From contig NZ_FMHU01000002.1 in assembly GCF_900091415.1 (NCBI RefSeq), forward strand, positions 1,798,001 to 1,862,000: a DNA stretch of 64,000 nt, written 5' to 3'. The DNA is from Micromonospora inyonensis (GTDB taxonomy: Bacteria; Actinomycetota; Actinomycetes; Mycobacteriales; Micromonosporaceae). Position numbers and translations under genes: made by a program. Positions 53,812-63,598 of this stretch are shown here, piece by piece. Positions within the stretch are counted from its first letter, which is position 1. Each line of letters opens with the position of its first letter. Below the pieces are notes generated by a model. That model ran no database searches, was not told the DNA's origin, and saw only the letters and a program-made list of their open reading frames with translations.

Positions 53812-54987
53812 GTGGACGCCGCACGGCTCAGGACGAGTTGGAACCTGGTCGCCGCGCACGGTGACCAGGTTCCGCTCTACTTCTACTCGGCGCTGTTCCT
53901 GTCCCACCCGGAGATCCGGCAGATGTTCCCGACGAACATGGCCGGCCAGCGGGACCGGTTGGTGACCGCGTTGGGGCACATCGTCTCGCAGGTGGACCAG
54001 GTGGACCGGTTGACCGGGTTCCTGCGGGACCTCGGCGCGGACCACCGGAAGTTCGCGGTACGCCCGGAGCACTATCCGGCGGTGGGTGAGGCGTTGCTGG
54101 CCACCCTGCGGCACTTCCTCGGCGACCAGTGGACCGAGGACCTGGCCCGGGACTGGGCGGACGCGTACCAACTGGTGTCCCGGGTGATGATCGAGGCGGC
54201 CCAGGCGGCGGAGCAGGTCAACCCGCCGTGGTGGGTGGCGGAGATCGTCGGGCACGAACGGCGGACCTTCGACGTGGCGGTGCTGACGCTGCGTCCGCAG
54301 TACCTGCTGCCGTTCACGCCGGGCCAGTCGATCGGGGTGTCGCACCCGGCGGTGCGGGCCTGGCGCTACTACTCCCCGGCGAACGCGCCCCGCCCGGACG
54401 GCACCATCGAGCTGCACGTACGGGCCGCTGCGGGCGGGGCGGTCAGTTCCCGGCTGGTGTACGGGTGCGCGGCGGGTGACCAGATCCACCTGGCGGCCCC
54501 GGTGGGGGACCGGTTGACGCTCTGGCCGGCGGGTGGAGCCGACCTGCTGCTCCTGGCCTCCGGTACCGGCTGGGCGCCGGTGAAGGCCCTGGTGGAGCAG
54601 GTGGCGGCGGAGGGCTCCCGCCGGCGGGTGGACCTGTACGTGGGGGCACGGTCGAGGCTGGAGTTCTACGACACCGACGCGGTCGACAAGCTCGCCGCGG
54701 CGTACCCCTGGTTGACGGTGACGTCCGTGGTGGGGATCGACCCGCGCCGGCCGGGGGAGGTGACGTACCCGGTGGACCGGGCGCTGGCCGACGGTGACTG
54801 GCGGTCCCGGCACGTGTACGTGTGTGGTTCGGACGAGATGGTGGGGCGTACGGTGCAGACCCTGTCACGGGCCGGCTACCACGCCGGCCAGGTGCACCAC
54901 GAGGGGCTGGGCCGGCACTGGTACGGCCCGGCGTGGCGCACGGCGGTGGAGTCGTCGCCCCAGGACGATTCCGGAGGTGCCCGGTGA
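53812..54987 (+). CDS. flavohaemoglobin-like protein (globin + FAD/NAD reductase)
   Basis: 391 aa. An N-terminal globin (about 1-140) keeps the NO-dioxygenase residues: B10 Tyr in LYFYSALF, E7 Gln in NMAGQRDRL, proximal His in GADHRKF and Tyr of RPEHYPAVGE. A ferredoxin reductase-like domain follows, with FAD box RAWRYYSP, NAD site GTGWAPVKALV and CGSDEMVGRT. It should oxidise NO to nitrate with NAD(P)H. It follows glbN by 2 bp and overlaps the DivIVA gene by 4 bp. Confidence 0.88.
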   Translation: MDAARLRTSWNLVAAHGDQVPLYFYSALFLSHPEIRQMFPTNMAGQRDRLVTALGHIVSQVDQVDRLTGFLRDLGADHRKFAVRPEHYPAVGEALLATLRHFLGDQWTEDLARDWADAYQLVSRVMIEAAQAAEQVNPPWWVAEIVGHERRTFDVAVLTLRPQYLLPFTPGQSIGVSHPAVRAWRYYSPANAPRPDGTIELHVRAAAGGAVSSRLVYGCAAGDQIHLAAPVGDRLTLWPAGGADLLLLASGTGWAPVKALVEQVAAEGSRRRVDLYVGARSRLEFYDTDAVDKLAAAYPWLTVTSVVGIDPRRPGEVTYPVDRALADGDWRSRHVYVCGSDEMVGRTVQTLSRAGYHAGQVHHEGLGRHWYGPAWRTAVESSPQDDSGGAR

Positions 54988-55697
54988 ACACGACCCCGAT
55001 CGGCAGGTACGAGCCGGTGCCGGTGCCGGTGAGCGGACCGCAGGTGCGGTTGACGGCGGACCGGGTCCGGCGGTGGGAGTTCACGACGGCGTCGTTCACC
55101 CGCCGGGGCTACGACCATCAGGACGTGGACCGGTTCCGGGTGCAGGTCGCCGACGAGTTGGACCTGCTGGCCGCGCAGGTCGCGCACCTGCGCGCGGAGA
55201 ACGAGCGGCTCACCGACCGGGTGGAGTTGCACCGGCACGGGGTGATCCCGAGCGCCGGGGCGGCGGGGGCGACCCCGGCGGCGAAGGAGGTGAACCTGCT
55301 CTCCGCCGCGCAGCGCGAGGCGGAGCAGATCATCGCCCAGGCGCACGACTACGCCCGGCGGGTCGCCGAGTACGCGCGTATGCAGTACGAGAGTTACGTG
55401 CAGGCCGCGGCGGAGGAGGCCCGGCAGGAGGCGGAGCGGGCGGTGCAGGACTACCGCCGGGCCGCCGGGTCGGAGTTCGACGACTCGGTGGCCACCCGGG
55501 AGGCGTTGCGCATCTACGGCGAGATGATGATCTCGCACATGCAGGCGGCGGCCCGCCAGCTCGACGACGGCAGCGCCCAGTTGGCGCGGACGATGGACCG
55601 GCTGGTGGGTGCGGCCGGTGCCGGGCCGGCGGTGGCCGCCGCGGGGGCAGCCCCGGCGCTGCCCCGGCAGCAGCCGCCGCCACCCGCGCCGCGCTGA
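54984..55697 (+). CDS. DivIVA-domain protein
   Basis: 237 aa. The DivIVA membrane-binding motif is FTRRGYDHQDVDRFRVQVADELD near residue 34; a long coiled coil runs from about 40 to 190, with an Ala/Pro-rich end. Such proteins sit at poles and septa. It is not the main polarity DivIVA (which lies by ftsZ) but a paralogue. GTG 54984 overlaps the flavohaemoglobin stop (GTGA), an unusual pairing for a scaffold protein. Confidence 0.85.
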   Translation: MNTTPIGRYEPVPVPVSGPQVRLTADRVRRWEFTTASFTRRGYDHQDVDRFRVQVADELDLLAAQVAHLRAENERLTDRVELHRHGVIPSAGAAGATPAAKEVNLLSAAQREAEQIIAQAHDYARRVAEYARMQYESYVQAAAEEARQEAERAVQDYRRAAGSEFDDSVATREALRIYGEMMISHMQAAARQLDDGSAQLARTMDRLVGAAGAGPAVAAAGAAPALPRQQPPPPAPR

Positions 55698-55702
55698 GGC
55701 GC

Positions 55703-55732
55703 GGGGGTCGGTCCGGACGCGGGCCGACCCCC
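55703..55732 (+). terminator. terminator hairpin after the globin/DivIVA operon
   Basis: A 9-bp stem (55703-55711 with 55724-55732) with a 12-nt loop directly after the DivIVA stop. Confidence 0.6.
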
Positions 55733-55781
55733 GGGCGACCCGTTGTCGCCGTGGGCGCGGCGGCTGAGGCAGCATGGACGG

Positions 55782-56630
55782 GTGACGGAGCGGGTCGACG
55801 CGGTGGCGGAGCTGGTCGCCGCCGGTGGTGTGGTGGTGCTCAGCGGCGCGGGGCTGTCCACCGAGTCGGGTATCCCGGACTACCGGGGGCCCAGCGGGGT
55901 GGCGCGCCGGCACACCCCGATGACGTACCAGACGTTCACCGGTGACGCCGCCGCGCGGCGACGCTACTGGGCGCGCAGTCACCTGGGGTGGCGGTTGGTG
56001 GCGAGGGCCGCGCCGAACGCCGGGCACCGGGCGGTGGCCCGGTTGCAGCACGCCGGCCTGGTGGACGCGGTGATCACCCAGAACGTCGACGGCCTGCACA
56101 CCGCGGCGGGTAGTACCCGGGTGGTGGAGCTGCACGGCCGTCTCGACGAGGTGGTCTGCCTGGACTGCGGGAACCTCACCTCCCGGGAGGAACTGGACCG
56201 GCGGCTGCGCGAGGCGAACCCCGGATTCGACGTGACGGTCACGGCGGTCAACCCGGACGGTGACGTGGACCTGCCCGACGAGGCGGTGGCCGCGTTCCGG
56301 GTGGTGGACTGCGGGTTCTGCCGTACCGGGCTGCTCAAGCCGGACGTGGTGTTCTTCGGTGAGACGGTGCCGGCGTCGCGGGTGGCCCGCTGTTTCGACC
56401 TGGTGGAGCGGGCGCGGCTGCTGCTGGTGCTCGGGTCGTCGTTGACGGTGATGTCGGGTCGCCGGTTCGTGGTGCGGGCGGCGAAACGGGACGTTCCGGT
56501 GGTGATCGTCAACCAGGGGCCCACCCGGGGCGACGGGTACGCGGCGGTGACGGTCGACGCCCCGTTGGGGCGGTTCCTGCCCACCCTGGCCGACCGGGTG
56601 GTGGCCGCGCCGGCCGACGTGTCCTCCTGA
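55782..56630 (+). CDS. Sir2-family NAD-dependent protein deacylase (sirtuin)
   Basis: 282 aa. NAD-binding motif [16 protein letters not shown], catalytic His in VELHGRL after TQNVDGLH, zinc cysteines CLDC and CGFC, and GSSLTVMS. It removes acyl groups from lysines using NAD, giving nicotinamide and O-acyl-ADP-ribose. GTG 55782 reads [14 protein letters not shown]. The sequence between the two zinc cysteine pairs is longer than in class III sirtuins and lacks the Tyr/Arg desuccinylase pair at first sight. Confidence 0.9.
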   Translation: MTERVDAVAELVAAGGVVVLSGAGLSTESGIPDYRGPSGVARRHTPMTYQTFTGDAAARRRYWARSHLGWRLVARAAPNAGHRAVARLQHAGLVDAVITQNVDGLHTAAGSTRVVELHGRLDEVVCLDCGNLTSREELDRRLREANPGFDVTVTAVNPDGDVDLPDEAVAAFRVVDCGFCRTGLLKPDVVFFGETVPASRVARCFDLVERARLLLVLGSSLTVMSGRRFVVRAAKRDVPVVIVNQGPTRGDGYAAVTVDAPLGRFLPTLADRVVAAPADVSS

Positions 56631-56678
56631 CGGGGTACGCCCCGCCGGCCGCTGGTAGCGTGGACCTTGCCGGTACCA

Positions 56679-56772
56679 CCCACGGGGGAGAGACCGCGCG
56701 GGCATCCGTCCCGCCGCGGCGCCGAAGGGGCAACCCCTCCCCGGAACCTCTCAGGCAGAAGGACCTCGTGGG
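56679..56772 (+). promoter_or_regulatory. glycine riboswitch (single aptamer) upstream of gcvP
   Basis: The aptamer shows the family landmarks in order: GGGGGAGAGACCGC, GGCGCCGAAGGGGCAACC, GAACCTCTCAGGCAGAAGGACC, closed by CCCACG (56679-56684) pairing with CGTGGG (56767-56772). Only one aptamer is visible; the following sequence (56779-56805, CTGT...ACAG with GCGC inside) could form the so-called ghost stem. It should switch gcvP expression on with glycine. Confidence 0.9.
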
Positions 56773-56851
56773 CAGGCACTGTGGAGCGCTGTCCGGGCGC
56801 GACAGAGGGGGAGGCCGATCTGAGTCGACCTGGCCCCCGGGAGCGCAGCCC

Positions 56852-59674
56852 ATGACCGTAGAGCAGTTCGCCGCCCGTCACATCGGTCCCGATCCGGACA
56901 GTGAGCGCCGGATGTTGGAGACGGTGGGATACGGCTCCGTCGATGAGTTGATGGACGCGGCGATCCCCGAGGTGATCCGCTGGCACGGCACCCTGGACCT
57001 GCCGGCCCCGGCCACCGAGCGGGAGGCGATCGCCGAGCTGCGGGCCCTCGCCGCGCGGAACACCGTCGCGGTGTCGATGATCGGGCTGGGCTACCACGGC
57101 ACGCACACCCCGGCGGTGATCCGCCGTAACGTGCTGGAGAACCCGGCCTGGTACACCGCCTACACCCCGTACCAGCCGGAGATCAGCCAGGGCCGTCTGG
57201 AGGCGCTGCTGAACTTCCAGACCATGGTGACCGACCTGACGGGCCTGGCCACCGCGAACGCCTCGATGCTCGACGAGGGCACCGCCGCGGCGGAGGCGAT
57301 GACCCTCGCGCGCCGCGCCACGAAGACGAAGAGCAACGTGTACGTGGTCGACGCGGACACCCTGCCGCAGACCATCGCGGTGATCGCCGGGCGGGCCGAG
57401 CCGCTCGGCATCGAGGTGCGGGTGCTCGACGTGGAGCGCGACGAGCTGCCGGCGGAGTTCTTCGGCCTGCACCTGCAGTACCCGGGGGCGTCCGGCGCGG
57501 TGCGCGACCACGCCCCTGTGGTGGCGGCGGCGCACGCCGCGGGTGCGCTGGTGACGGTGGCCGCGGACCTGCTGGCGTTGACGGTGCTGCGTCCGCCGGG
57601 GGAGATCGGCGCGGACATCGCCGCCGGCACCACCCAGCGGTTCGGGGTGCCGATGGGCTTCGGTGGCCCGCATGCCGGCTACCTGGCGGTCCGTTCCGGG
57701 CTGGAGCGGATGCTGCCGGGCCGCCTCGTCGGGGTGTCCCGCGACGCCGACGGCAACCCGGCGTACCGGCTGGCGTTGCAGACCCGCGAGCAGCACATCC
57801 GCCGGGAGAAGGCGACCAGCAACATCTGCACCGCGCAGGTGCTGCTGGCGGTGATGGCCGGCATGTACGCCGTCTACCACGGCCCGGACGGGCTGCGGGA
57901 GATCGCGTCGCGGACCCACGGCATGGCGGCGCGGCTGGCGACCGGGCTGCGCGCCGGCGGGGTGGCCGTCGCGGACGTGCCGTTCTTCGACACGGTGTGC
58001 GCACACGTGCCGGGTCGGGCCGCCGAGGTGGTCGACGCGGCCGCCGCGCGGGGGGTGAACCTGCGGCTGGTCGACGCCGACCGGGTGGGTGTCTCCTGCG
58101 ACGAGACGACCACCGTCGCGCACCTGGAGGCGGTGTGGGCGGCGTTCGGGGTGGAGCCGGTGACCGGCACGGTGGACACGGCGCTGCCGGCCGCCCTGGC
58201 GCGTACCGGGGACATCCTCACCCACCCGGTGTTCCGCCGCCACCACTCGGAGACGGCGATGCTGCGTTACCTGCGCCGGCTCGCGGACTTCGACTACGCC
58301 CTGGACCGGGGCATGATCCCGCTGGGGTCGTGCACGATGAAGCTGAACGCCACCACCGAGATGGAACCGGTGAGCTGGCCGGAGTTCGCCCACCTGCACC
58401 CGTTCGCGCCGGCCCCGCAGACCGCCGGTTACCGCGACCTGGTCGGCCAGCTGGAGGGGTGGCTGGCGGAGGTGACCGGTTACGACGCGGTCAGCGTGCA
58501 GCCCAACGCCGGTTCGCAGGGGGAGCTGGCGGGGCTGCTGGCGATCCGCTCGTACCACCGCGGACGGGGTGAGGCGCACCGGGACGTGTGTCTGATCCCG
58601 TCGTCGGCGCACGGCACGAACGCGGCGAGCGCGGTGATGGCCGGGATGCGGGTGGTGGTGGTCGGCTGTGACGCCGACGGCAACGTGGACCTGGTCGACC
58701 TCGACGCGAAGATCGACAAGCACCGCGACGCGCTCGCGGCGATCATGGTGACGTACCCGTCGACGCACGGCGTGTACGAGACGGGCATCGCGCAGCTGTG
58801 CGCGAAGGTCCACGATGCCGGTGGCCAGGTGTACGTGGACGGGGCGAACCTCAACGCCCTGGTCGGCTACGCCAAGCCGGGCCGGTTCGGGGCGGACGTG
58901 TCACACCTCAACCTGCACAAGACGTTCTGCATTCCGCACGGCGGGGGCGGCCCGGGGGTGGGTCCGGTGGCGGTGCGGGCGCACCTGGCGCCGTTCCTGC
59001 CGGGTGACCCGGTCGGTGGGCACGACGCCGACCGGCCGGCGGTGTCGGCGGCCCGCTACGGGTCGGCGGGGATCCTGCCGATCCCGTGGGCCTACCTGCG
59101 GATGATGGGCGCCGAGGGCCTGGCCCGGGCGACCGGGGTGGCGGTGTTGGCGGCGAACTACGTGGCGGCGCGGCTGCGCGCCCACTACCCGGTGCTGTAC
59201 GCCGGCAACAAGGGCCTGGTGGCGCACGAGTGCATCCTGGACCTGCGGCCGTTGACGAAGGCGACCGGGGTGAGCGTGGACGACGTCGCCAAGCGGCTGA
59301 TCGACTACGGGTTCCACGCGCCGACGATGTCGTTCCCGGTGGCCGGGACGCTGATGGTGGAGCCGACCGAGAGTGAGGACCTGGCCGAGTTGGACCGCTT
59401 CTGCGACGCGATGATCGCTATCCGGGCGGAGATCGACCGGGTGGGGTCGGGGGAGTGGCCGGCGGGGGACAACCCGCTGTCGAACGCCCCGCACACCGCG
59501 GCGATGGTGTCGGCGGACGAGTGGCCGCACCCGTATCCGCGGTCGGTGGGCGCGTACCCGGCCGGTGTGGACCGGGTGGGGCGGTACTGGCCGCCGGTGC
59601 GGCGTGTCGACGGCGCGTACGGCGACCGGAACCTGGTGTGTTCGTGTCCGGCGCCGGAGGCGTTCGCCGAGTGA
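56852..59674 (+). CDS. gcvP: glycine dehydrogenase (decarboxylating), P protein
   Basis: 940 aa PLP enzyme that decarboxylates glycine and loads the aminomethyl group onto GcvH. It is the single-chain type, with two homologous halves. N-terminal [14 protein letters not shown] and [15 protein letters not shown]; the Schiff-base lysine in [17 protein letters not shown] at 56852 is chosen because homology starts there. It follows the glycine riboswitch by about 80 bp. Confidence 0.97.
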   Translation: MTVEQFAARHIGPDPDSERRMLETVGYGSVDELMDAAIPEVIRWHGTLDLPAPATEREAIAELRALAARNTVAVSMIGLGYHGTHTPAVIRRNVLENPAWYTAYTPYQPEISQGRLEALLNFQTMVTDLTGLATANASMLDEGTAAAEAMTLARRATKTKSNVYVVDADTLPQTIAVIAGRAEPLGIEVRVLDVERDELPAEFFGLHLQYPGASGAVRDHAPVVAAAHAAGALVTVAADLLALTVLRPPGEIGADIAAGTTQRFGVPMGFGGPHAGYLAVRSGLERMLPGRLVGVSRDADGNPAYRLALQTREQHIRREKATSNICTAQVLLAVMAGMYAVYHGPDGLREIASRTHGMAARLATGLRAGGVAVADVPFFDTVCAHVPGRAAEVVDAAAARGVNLRLVDADRVGVSCDETTTVAHLEAVWAAFGVEPVTGTVDTALPAALARTGDILTHPVFRRHHSETAMLRYLRRLADFDYALDRGMIPLGSCTMKLNATTEMEPVSWPEFAHLHPFAPAPQTAGYRDLVGQLEGWLAEVTGYDAVSVQPNAGSQGELAGLLAIRSYHRGRGEAHRDVCLIPSSAHGTNAASAVMAGMRVVVVGCDADGNVDLVDLDAKIDKHRDALAAIMVTYPSTHGVYETGIAQLCAKVHDAGGQVYVDGANLNALVGYAKPGRFGADVSHLNLHKTFCIPHGGGGPGVGPVAVRAHLAPFLPGDPVGGHDADRPAVSAARYGSAGILPIPWAYLRMMGAEGLARATGVAVLAANYVAARLRAHYPVLYAGNKGLVAHECILDLRPLTKATGVSVDDVAKRLIDYGFHAPTMSFPVAGTLMVEPTESEDLAELDRFCDAMIAIRAEIDRVGSGEWPAGDNPLSNAPHTAAMVSADEWPHPYPRSVGAYPAGVDRVGRYWPPVRRVDGAYGDRNLVCSCPAPEAFAE

Positions 59675-59684
59675 GTCGGGCTGC

Positions 59685-59712
59685 GCCGGGGCGGCGGCAC
59701 TGCCGCCCCGGC
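59685..59712 (+). terminator. terminator hairpin after gcvP
   Basis: An 11-bp perfect stem (59685-59695 with 59702-59712) with a 6-nt loop, 10 bp past the gcvP stop. Confidence 0.75.
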
Positions 59713-59785
59713 CGGCACGGCGCGCGTACCGGGGTCTAGCCTGGACCAGCGCGGACACCGCCGGGCGGCGGACGCGGCGCCGCCG

Positions 59786-59986
59786 TCAGGCGGCGAGCGC
59801 GTGGCGGGCGGGCCCGCGGTGCGGGGCGATCGTACGGCCGTCGGGGAGCAGTTCCCCGGTGTCCTCGAACACGATCACCCCGTTGCAGAGCAGGCTCCAG
59901 CCCTGCTCGGGGAAGCAGGCGATGATCCGGGCGGCTTCCCGGTCGGTGGCCTCAGCGGAGGGGCAGGTTGGTTGATGCTGGCACAT
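59786..59986 (-). CDS. DUF5999 protein, 66 aa
   Basis: A small Cys-containing protein starting MCQHQPTCPSAEATDREAARI and holding EQGWSLLCNGVIVFEDTGELLPDG. Conserved in actinomycetes, including Streptomyces, without known function. The ATG 59986 has CGGAGAA upstream; an in-frame upstream ATG at 60019 is less likely. The two CxxxxxC residues near the start could bind metal. Convergent with gcvP. Confidence 0.85.
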   Translation of the reverse strand: MCQHQPTCPSAEATDREAARIIACFPEQGWSLLCNGVIVFEDTGELLPDGRTIAPHRGPARHALAA

Positions 59987-60110
59987 CGGGTTCTCCGGAC
60001 TGTGGGGGCACTGTGTCATGGTTCACATGACCAGAGCACGCACAGTACCAAGCGGAAGTTCACGACATCGAGCAGCTGTACGCAGAGTTGCCCGGAAATC
60101 CCCTGAACGG

Positions 60111-61301
60111 ATGATCCCCCATGGCCTGGACGGCGTGGAAACGCTCTCGCGGCACGTGAACAACCCACCGGCCGCCCCATCCACCTGCCGGCACACCCTC
60201 GCCGAACACGCCCGCCTCGAATGGCGCCCCACCGACGGCGGCGACCCCGCCGCCATCATCGAAGACTTCCTCACCGCCCACGGCCTGCCCGTGGCCGACC
60301 TGACCCGCCCCGCCCGCCACGACCCCACCGGCGTCTGCGGCGCCTCCCTCTACGTCTCCGCCGCCGCCGGCGCCCGGATGGTCGGCGCCCCGACCGGCCC
60401 ACCCACCCCCGTGCCCGCGCTGCCCGACGTCGCCGTCGTCGTCCACGCCCACACCGACCGGCCCGCCCCGCCGCCACCCGCGCCCCGGCCGTGGCGGCTC
60501 GGCCCGTGGGAACCCAGCTGGACCCCCGACGAGCACGTCGCCGCCGTCGACACGGTCCGCGCCGCCATCGCCCGCGGCGACGTTTACCAGGTCAACCTGG
60601 TCGGCCACGCCGCCGCCGACTACACCGGCGACCCCCTGCCGGCGCTCGCCCGCCTCGGCGCCCTCCCCGGCGCCCGCTACGGCGGCACCCTGCACGGCCC
60701 CGGCTGGGCACTCGGCTGCGCCTCCCCGGAGACCCTCGTCGAGGTCACCGCCGGGCGGATCCTCACCCGCCCCATCAAGGGCACCCGACCCGCCACCGAC
60801 CAGGGCCGCCGGGAACTGCTCGCCTCCGCCAAGGAACGCGCCGAACACGTCATGATCGTCGACCTGGAACGCAACGACCTGGCCCGCGTCGCCCGCACCG
60901 GCAGCGTCCGCGTCGACGAGCTCTTCGCCGTTCGCCGCTGGTGCGACCTGTGGCAGGCCGAGTCCACGGTCTCCGCCGTCGCCGCCGACGGCCTCGCCCT
61001 GGCCGACCTGCTGCGCGCCGTCTGCCCCGGCGGCTCGGTCACCGGCGCCCCGAAACTCGCCGCGCTGGCCGAGATCGCCGCCTGTGAACCCGTCGGCCGG
61101 GGCGCGGGTATGGGCGCCCTCGGCTGGGTCGGCCCCGGGCACGTCGACCTCGGCCTGACCATCCGCACCGCCGCCGCCGACCCCCACCGGATGCACCTGT
61201 GGGCCGGTGGGGGCATCACCTGGGACAGCGACCCGCACGCCGAGGTCGTCGAAGCCGCCGCGAAGGCCGCCCCGCTGCGCGCCGCCCTGGCCCGCCCCTG
61301 A
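60111..61301 (+). CDS. pabB: aminodeoxychorismate synthase component I (chorismate-binding)
   Basis: 396 aa of the anthranilate/ADC synthase family, most like PabB. Signature motifs are RPIKGTRPA, DLERNDLARVA and CPGGSVTGAPKLAAL, and the active-site region GGGITWDSDPHAE. It would make aminodeoxychorismate for folate from chorismate with a glutamine amidotransferase (PabA), absent here. The C-rich codon use is extreme. Anthranilate synthase cannot be excluded. ATG 60111 is chosen; other in-frame ATGs exist upstream. Confidence 0.85.
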   Translation: MIPHGLDGVETLSRHVNNPPAAPSTCRHTLAEHARLEWRPTDGGDPAAIIEDFLTAHGLPVADLTRPARHDPTGVCGASLYVSAAAGARMVGAPTGPPTPVPALPDVAVVVHAHTDRPAPPPPAPRPWRLGPWEPSWTPDEHVAAVDTVRAAIARGDVYQVNLVGHAAADYTGDPLPALARLGALPGARYGGTLHGPGWALGCASPETLVEVTAGRILTRPIKGTRPATDQGRRELLASAKERAEHVMIVDLERNDLARVARTGSVRVDELFAVRRWCDLWQAESTVSAVAADGLALADLLRAVCPGGSVTGAPKLAALAEIAACEPVGRGAGMGALGWVGPGHVDLGLTIRTAAADPHRMHLWAGGGITWDSDPHAEVVEAAAKAAPLRAALARP

Positions 61302-61318
61302 GCGTCCGTCCCCCGCCA

Positions 61319-61337
61319 CCGCCGGGCGACCCGGCGG
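61319..61337. terminator. short hairpin between convergent genes
   Basis: An 8-bp stem (61319-61326 with 61330-61337) with a 3-nt loop between pabB and the prolyl aminopeptidase gene; it may end both transcripts. Confidence 0.5.
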
Positions 61338-61349
61338 ACCGGGGTCGGC

Positions 61350-62303
61350 TCAGCAGACGGCGGCGAACTCGTCCAACGCGGCGGTCACCGCCCCGGCCAT
61401 GTCGGGCCCGCGGGAACCGTGCCCGTCCGCGTCGAGCAGCACCAGCCGGGCGTCCGGCCACGCCTGCGCGAGCTGCCACGGCCCGTCGACGGGGCTGCTG
61501 ATGTCGAGGCGGCCGTGCACCAGCACCCCGGGGATCCCGGCCAGCCGGTGCGCGCCGCGCAGCAGTTCCCCGTTGTCGAGGAAACAGCCGTGCCGCCAGT
61601 AGTGGGTGACCAGCCGGGCGAACACCATCCGGAACTCCGGGTCGGCGTACCGCTCGTCGGGGCGGTACCCGGGAACGGTGGCCACATGAATGTCCTCCCA
61701 CGCACACCAGTCGCGGGCGGCCCGCTCCCGTACGGCCGGGTCGGGGTCGACCAGCAGCCGGGCGTACGCGTCGGCGAGACAACCGTCCCGGTCGGCGGGC
61801 GGCACCCCGTCGCGGAACCGCGCCCACTCGGCCGGGAACACCCGACCCATGTCCCGCAGGATCCACTCCACGTCCCGGCGGGTGCCCAGGGTGACGCTGA
61901 ACAGCACCAGCTCCGACACCCGCGACGGGTGCCGCTGCGCGTACGCCAGGGCCAGGCTGCTGCCCCACGACGCGCCGAGCACCAGCCACCGGTCCACACC
62001 CAGGTGCTCCCGCAGGCGCTCCACGTCGGCCACCAGGTGGCCGGTGGTGTTGGTGGACAGGTCCACCGTCGGATCACCGGCGTTGGGGGTGCTGCGCCCG
62101 CAGCCCCGCTGGTCGAGGAACACGATCCGGTACCGGGCCGGGTCGAACACCCGCGCCCAGCCCGGCTCGCACCCCGACCCGGGACCGCCGTGCAGCACCA
62201 CCGCCGGTTTGCCGTCCGGGTTCCCACCGACCTGCCAGAACACCCGGTGCCCGTCGCCGACGTCGAGCATCCCCTCGGCGTGTGCCTGCATCGTCGGGTA
62301 CAT
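61350..62303 (-). CDS. pip: prolyl aminopeptidase
   Basis: 317 aa, alpha/beta hydrolase of peptidase family S33. The oxyanion box HGGPGSGCEPGW and LDQRGCGRSTPN are hallmarks of proline iminopeptidase; the nucleophile elbow is GASWGSSLAL, the acid in HGRLDISSP and the His near ADGHGS. It removes N-terminal proline. The ATG 62303 has GGAGGAG upstream. Confidence 0.93.
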   Translation of the reverse strand: MYPTMQAHAEGMLDVGDGHRVFWQVGGNPDGKPAVVLHGGPGSGCEPGWARVFDPARYRIVFLDQRGCGRSTPNAGDPTVDLSTNTTGHLVADVERLREHLGVDRWLVLGASWGSSLALAYAQRHPSRVSELVLFSVTLGTRRDVEWILRDMGRVFPAEWARFRDGVPPADRDGCLADAYARLLVDPDPAVRERAARDWCAWEDIHVATVPGYRPDERYADPEFRMVFARLVTHYWRHGCFLDNGELLRGAHRLAGIPGVLVHGRLDISSPVDGPWQLAQAWPDARLVLLDADGHGSRGPDMAGAVTAALDEFAAVC

Positions 62304-62323
62304 GGGCGGCTCCTCCGGTCTCG

Positions 62324-62782
62324 TCACAGCAACGGCAACCGACCATGCTCGCCGGACCGGCCGCCACCCGGCGACCGGTTTTTTCTCAGCCGCCACCGAG
62401 TAGCGTCGGCCGGACCGTACGGCCCGATCCGCCACGTACGGTGACCGCCGGCGGTCACGGCGGGCCACACCAGACCCCGGGCGGCCAGGTGCAGGGCCTC
62501 CCGGGCGGCGCCCGCCCAGAACACCGCCGCCGGATGCGCGCCGGCCGGCACCGCCAGCAGCGGCCCGACCGCCTCGGCGATCGGCACCGGCCGCACCGTC
62601 ACCACCGTCACCGACCCGTCCGGCGGGACCGCCAGGTCCACCCGACGGTCGCCGTCGTCCACCCACACCAGCAGCGCCCCGGCGCGCGGCGGGTCAGCCG
62701 GCGCGAACGTCACCGGATGCTGCCCGTCGAAGCCCACCTCCCCGCCCATCGCGGCCACCGTACGCCCTACGGTAAGCCGCAC
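62324..62782 (-). pseudogene. probable truncated SNF2-type helicase N-terminus
   Basis: A 152-aa frame, GTG start. The region from about residue 68 (PIAEAVGPLLA...HPAAVFWAGAAREALHLAARG...GHRTWRIGPYGPADATRW) resembles the N-terminal domain that precedes the helicase core in actinobacterial SNF2/DEAD helicases. Nothing of the core follows; the frame ends in a Pro/Gly/Ser-rich tail at 62324 and pip starts 20 bp beyond. The similarity is from memory and moderate. It could be an independent small protein. Confidence 0.5.
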
Positions 62783-62797
62783 GGGTACAGTGTCGCC

Positions 62798-63589
62798 GTG
62801 ACCACCGAGTACAGCGGCACCGGCGACCCCGCCCGCAGCCTCGCCCTGCTCTGGCGCACCCGGGAACGGCCCACCCGACGCGGCCGCCCCGACCTCACCG
62901 TCGCCCGGATCGTCCGCGCCGCCATCGACCTCGCCGACACCGAAGGACTACCCGCCCTGTCCATGCGACGGGTCGCCGAACACCTCGGCGTCGGCACCAT
63001 GAGCCTCTACACCCACATCCCCGGCAAGGGCGAACTCCTCGACGTCATGGTCGACACCGTCTACGGCGAACCAGAAGACCCACCCACCCCGACCGCCCAC
63101 GACTGGCGCACCCGACTCACCCACATCGCCCACACCAACTGGAACCGCTACCTCCGCCACCCCTGGCTCCTCCAGGTCGCCACCACCCGCCCCCCACTCG
63201 GCCCCCACGTCATCGCCAAATACGAAAACGAACTCCGCGCCGTCGACGGCATCGGCCTCACCGACCTCGAAATGGACGCCGTCGTCACCCTCCTCAACAG
63301 CTACGTCCACGGCGCCGTCCGAGGCGCCGTCGACATCGCCCAAGCCGCCGGACACACCGGCATGACCGAGGAACAGTGGTGGCACGCCCACGCCCCCTAC
63401 CTCGAAAAAGCCCTCGACCCCCGCCGCTACCCGACCGCGGCGCGAGTCGGCACCACCGCCGGCGAAGAATACGGCGCCACCACCGACCCCACCCGCGCCT
63501 TCACCTTCGGCCTCGACCGCATCCTCGACGGCATCACCGTCCTCATCACCAACCGACCGGACACCACACCCCCCGCACCCGGCCGCTAA
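62798..63589 (+). CDS. TetR-family regulator
   Basis: 263 aa. The helix-turn-helix reads LTVARIVRAAIDLADTEGLPALSMRRVAEHLGVGTMSLYTHI, typical TetR, with a TetR_C-type C-terminal domain. A TACAGT -10 box (62786-62791) lies 6 bp before the GTG at 62798, so the mRNA is probably leaderless. It is divergent from the helicase remnant; autoregulation or an efflux target is possible. C-rich codon use is extreme. Confidence 0.85.
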   Translation: MTTEYSGTGDPARSLALLWRTRERPTRRGRPDLTVARIVRAAIDLADTEGLPALSMRRVAEHLGVGTMSLYTHIPGKGELLDVMVDTVYGEPEDPPTPTAHDWRTRLTHIAHTNWNRYLRHPWLLQVATTRPPLGPHVIAKYENELRAVDGIGLTDLEMDAVVTLLNSYVHGAVRGAVDIAQAAGHTGMTEEQWWHAHAPYLEKALDPRRYPTAARVGTTAGEEYGATTDPTRAFTFGLDRILDGITVLITNRPDTTPPAPGR

Positions 63590-63598
63590 CCTTCCGCC

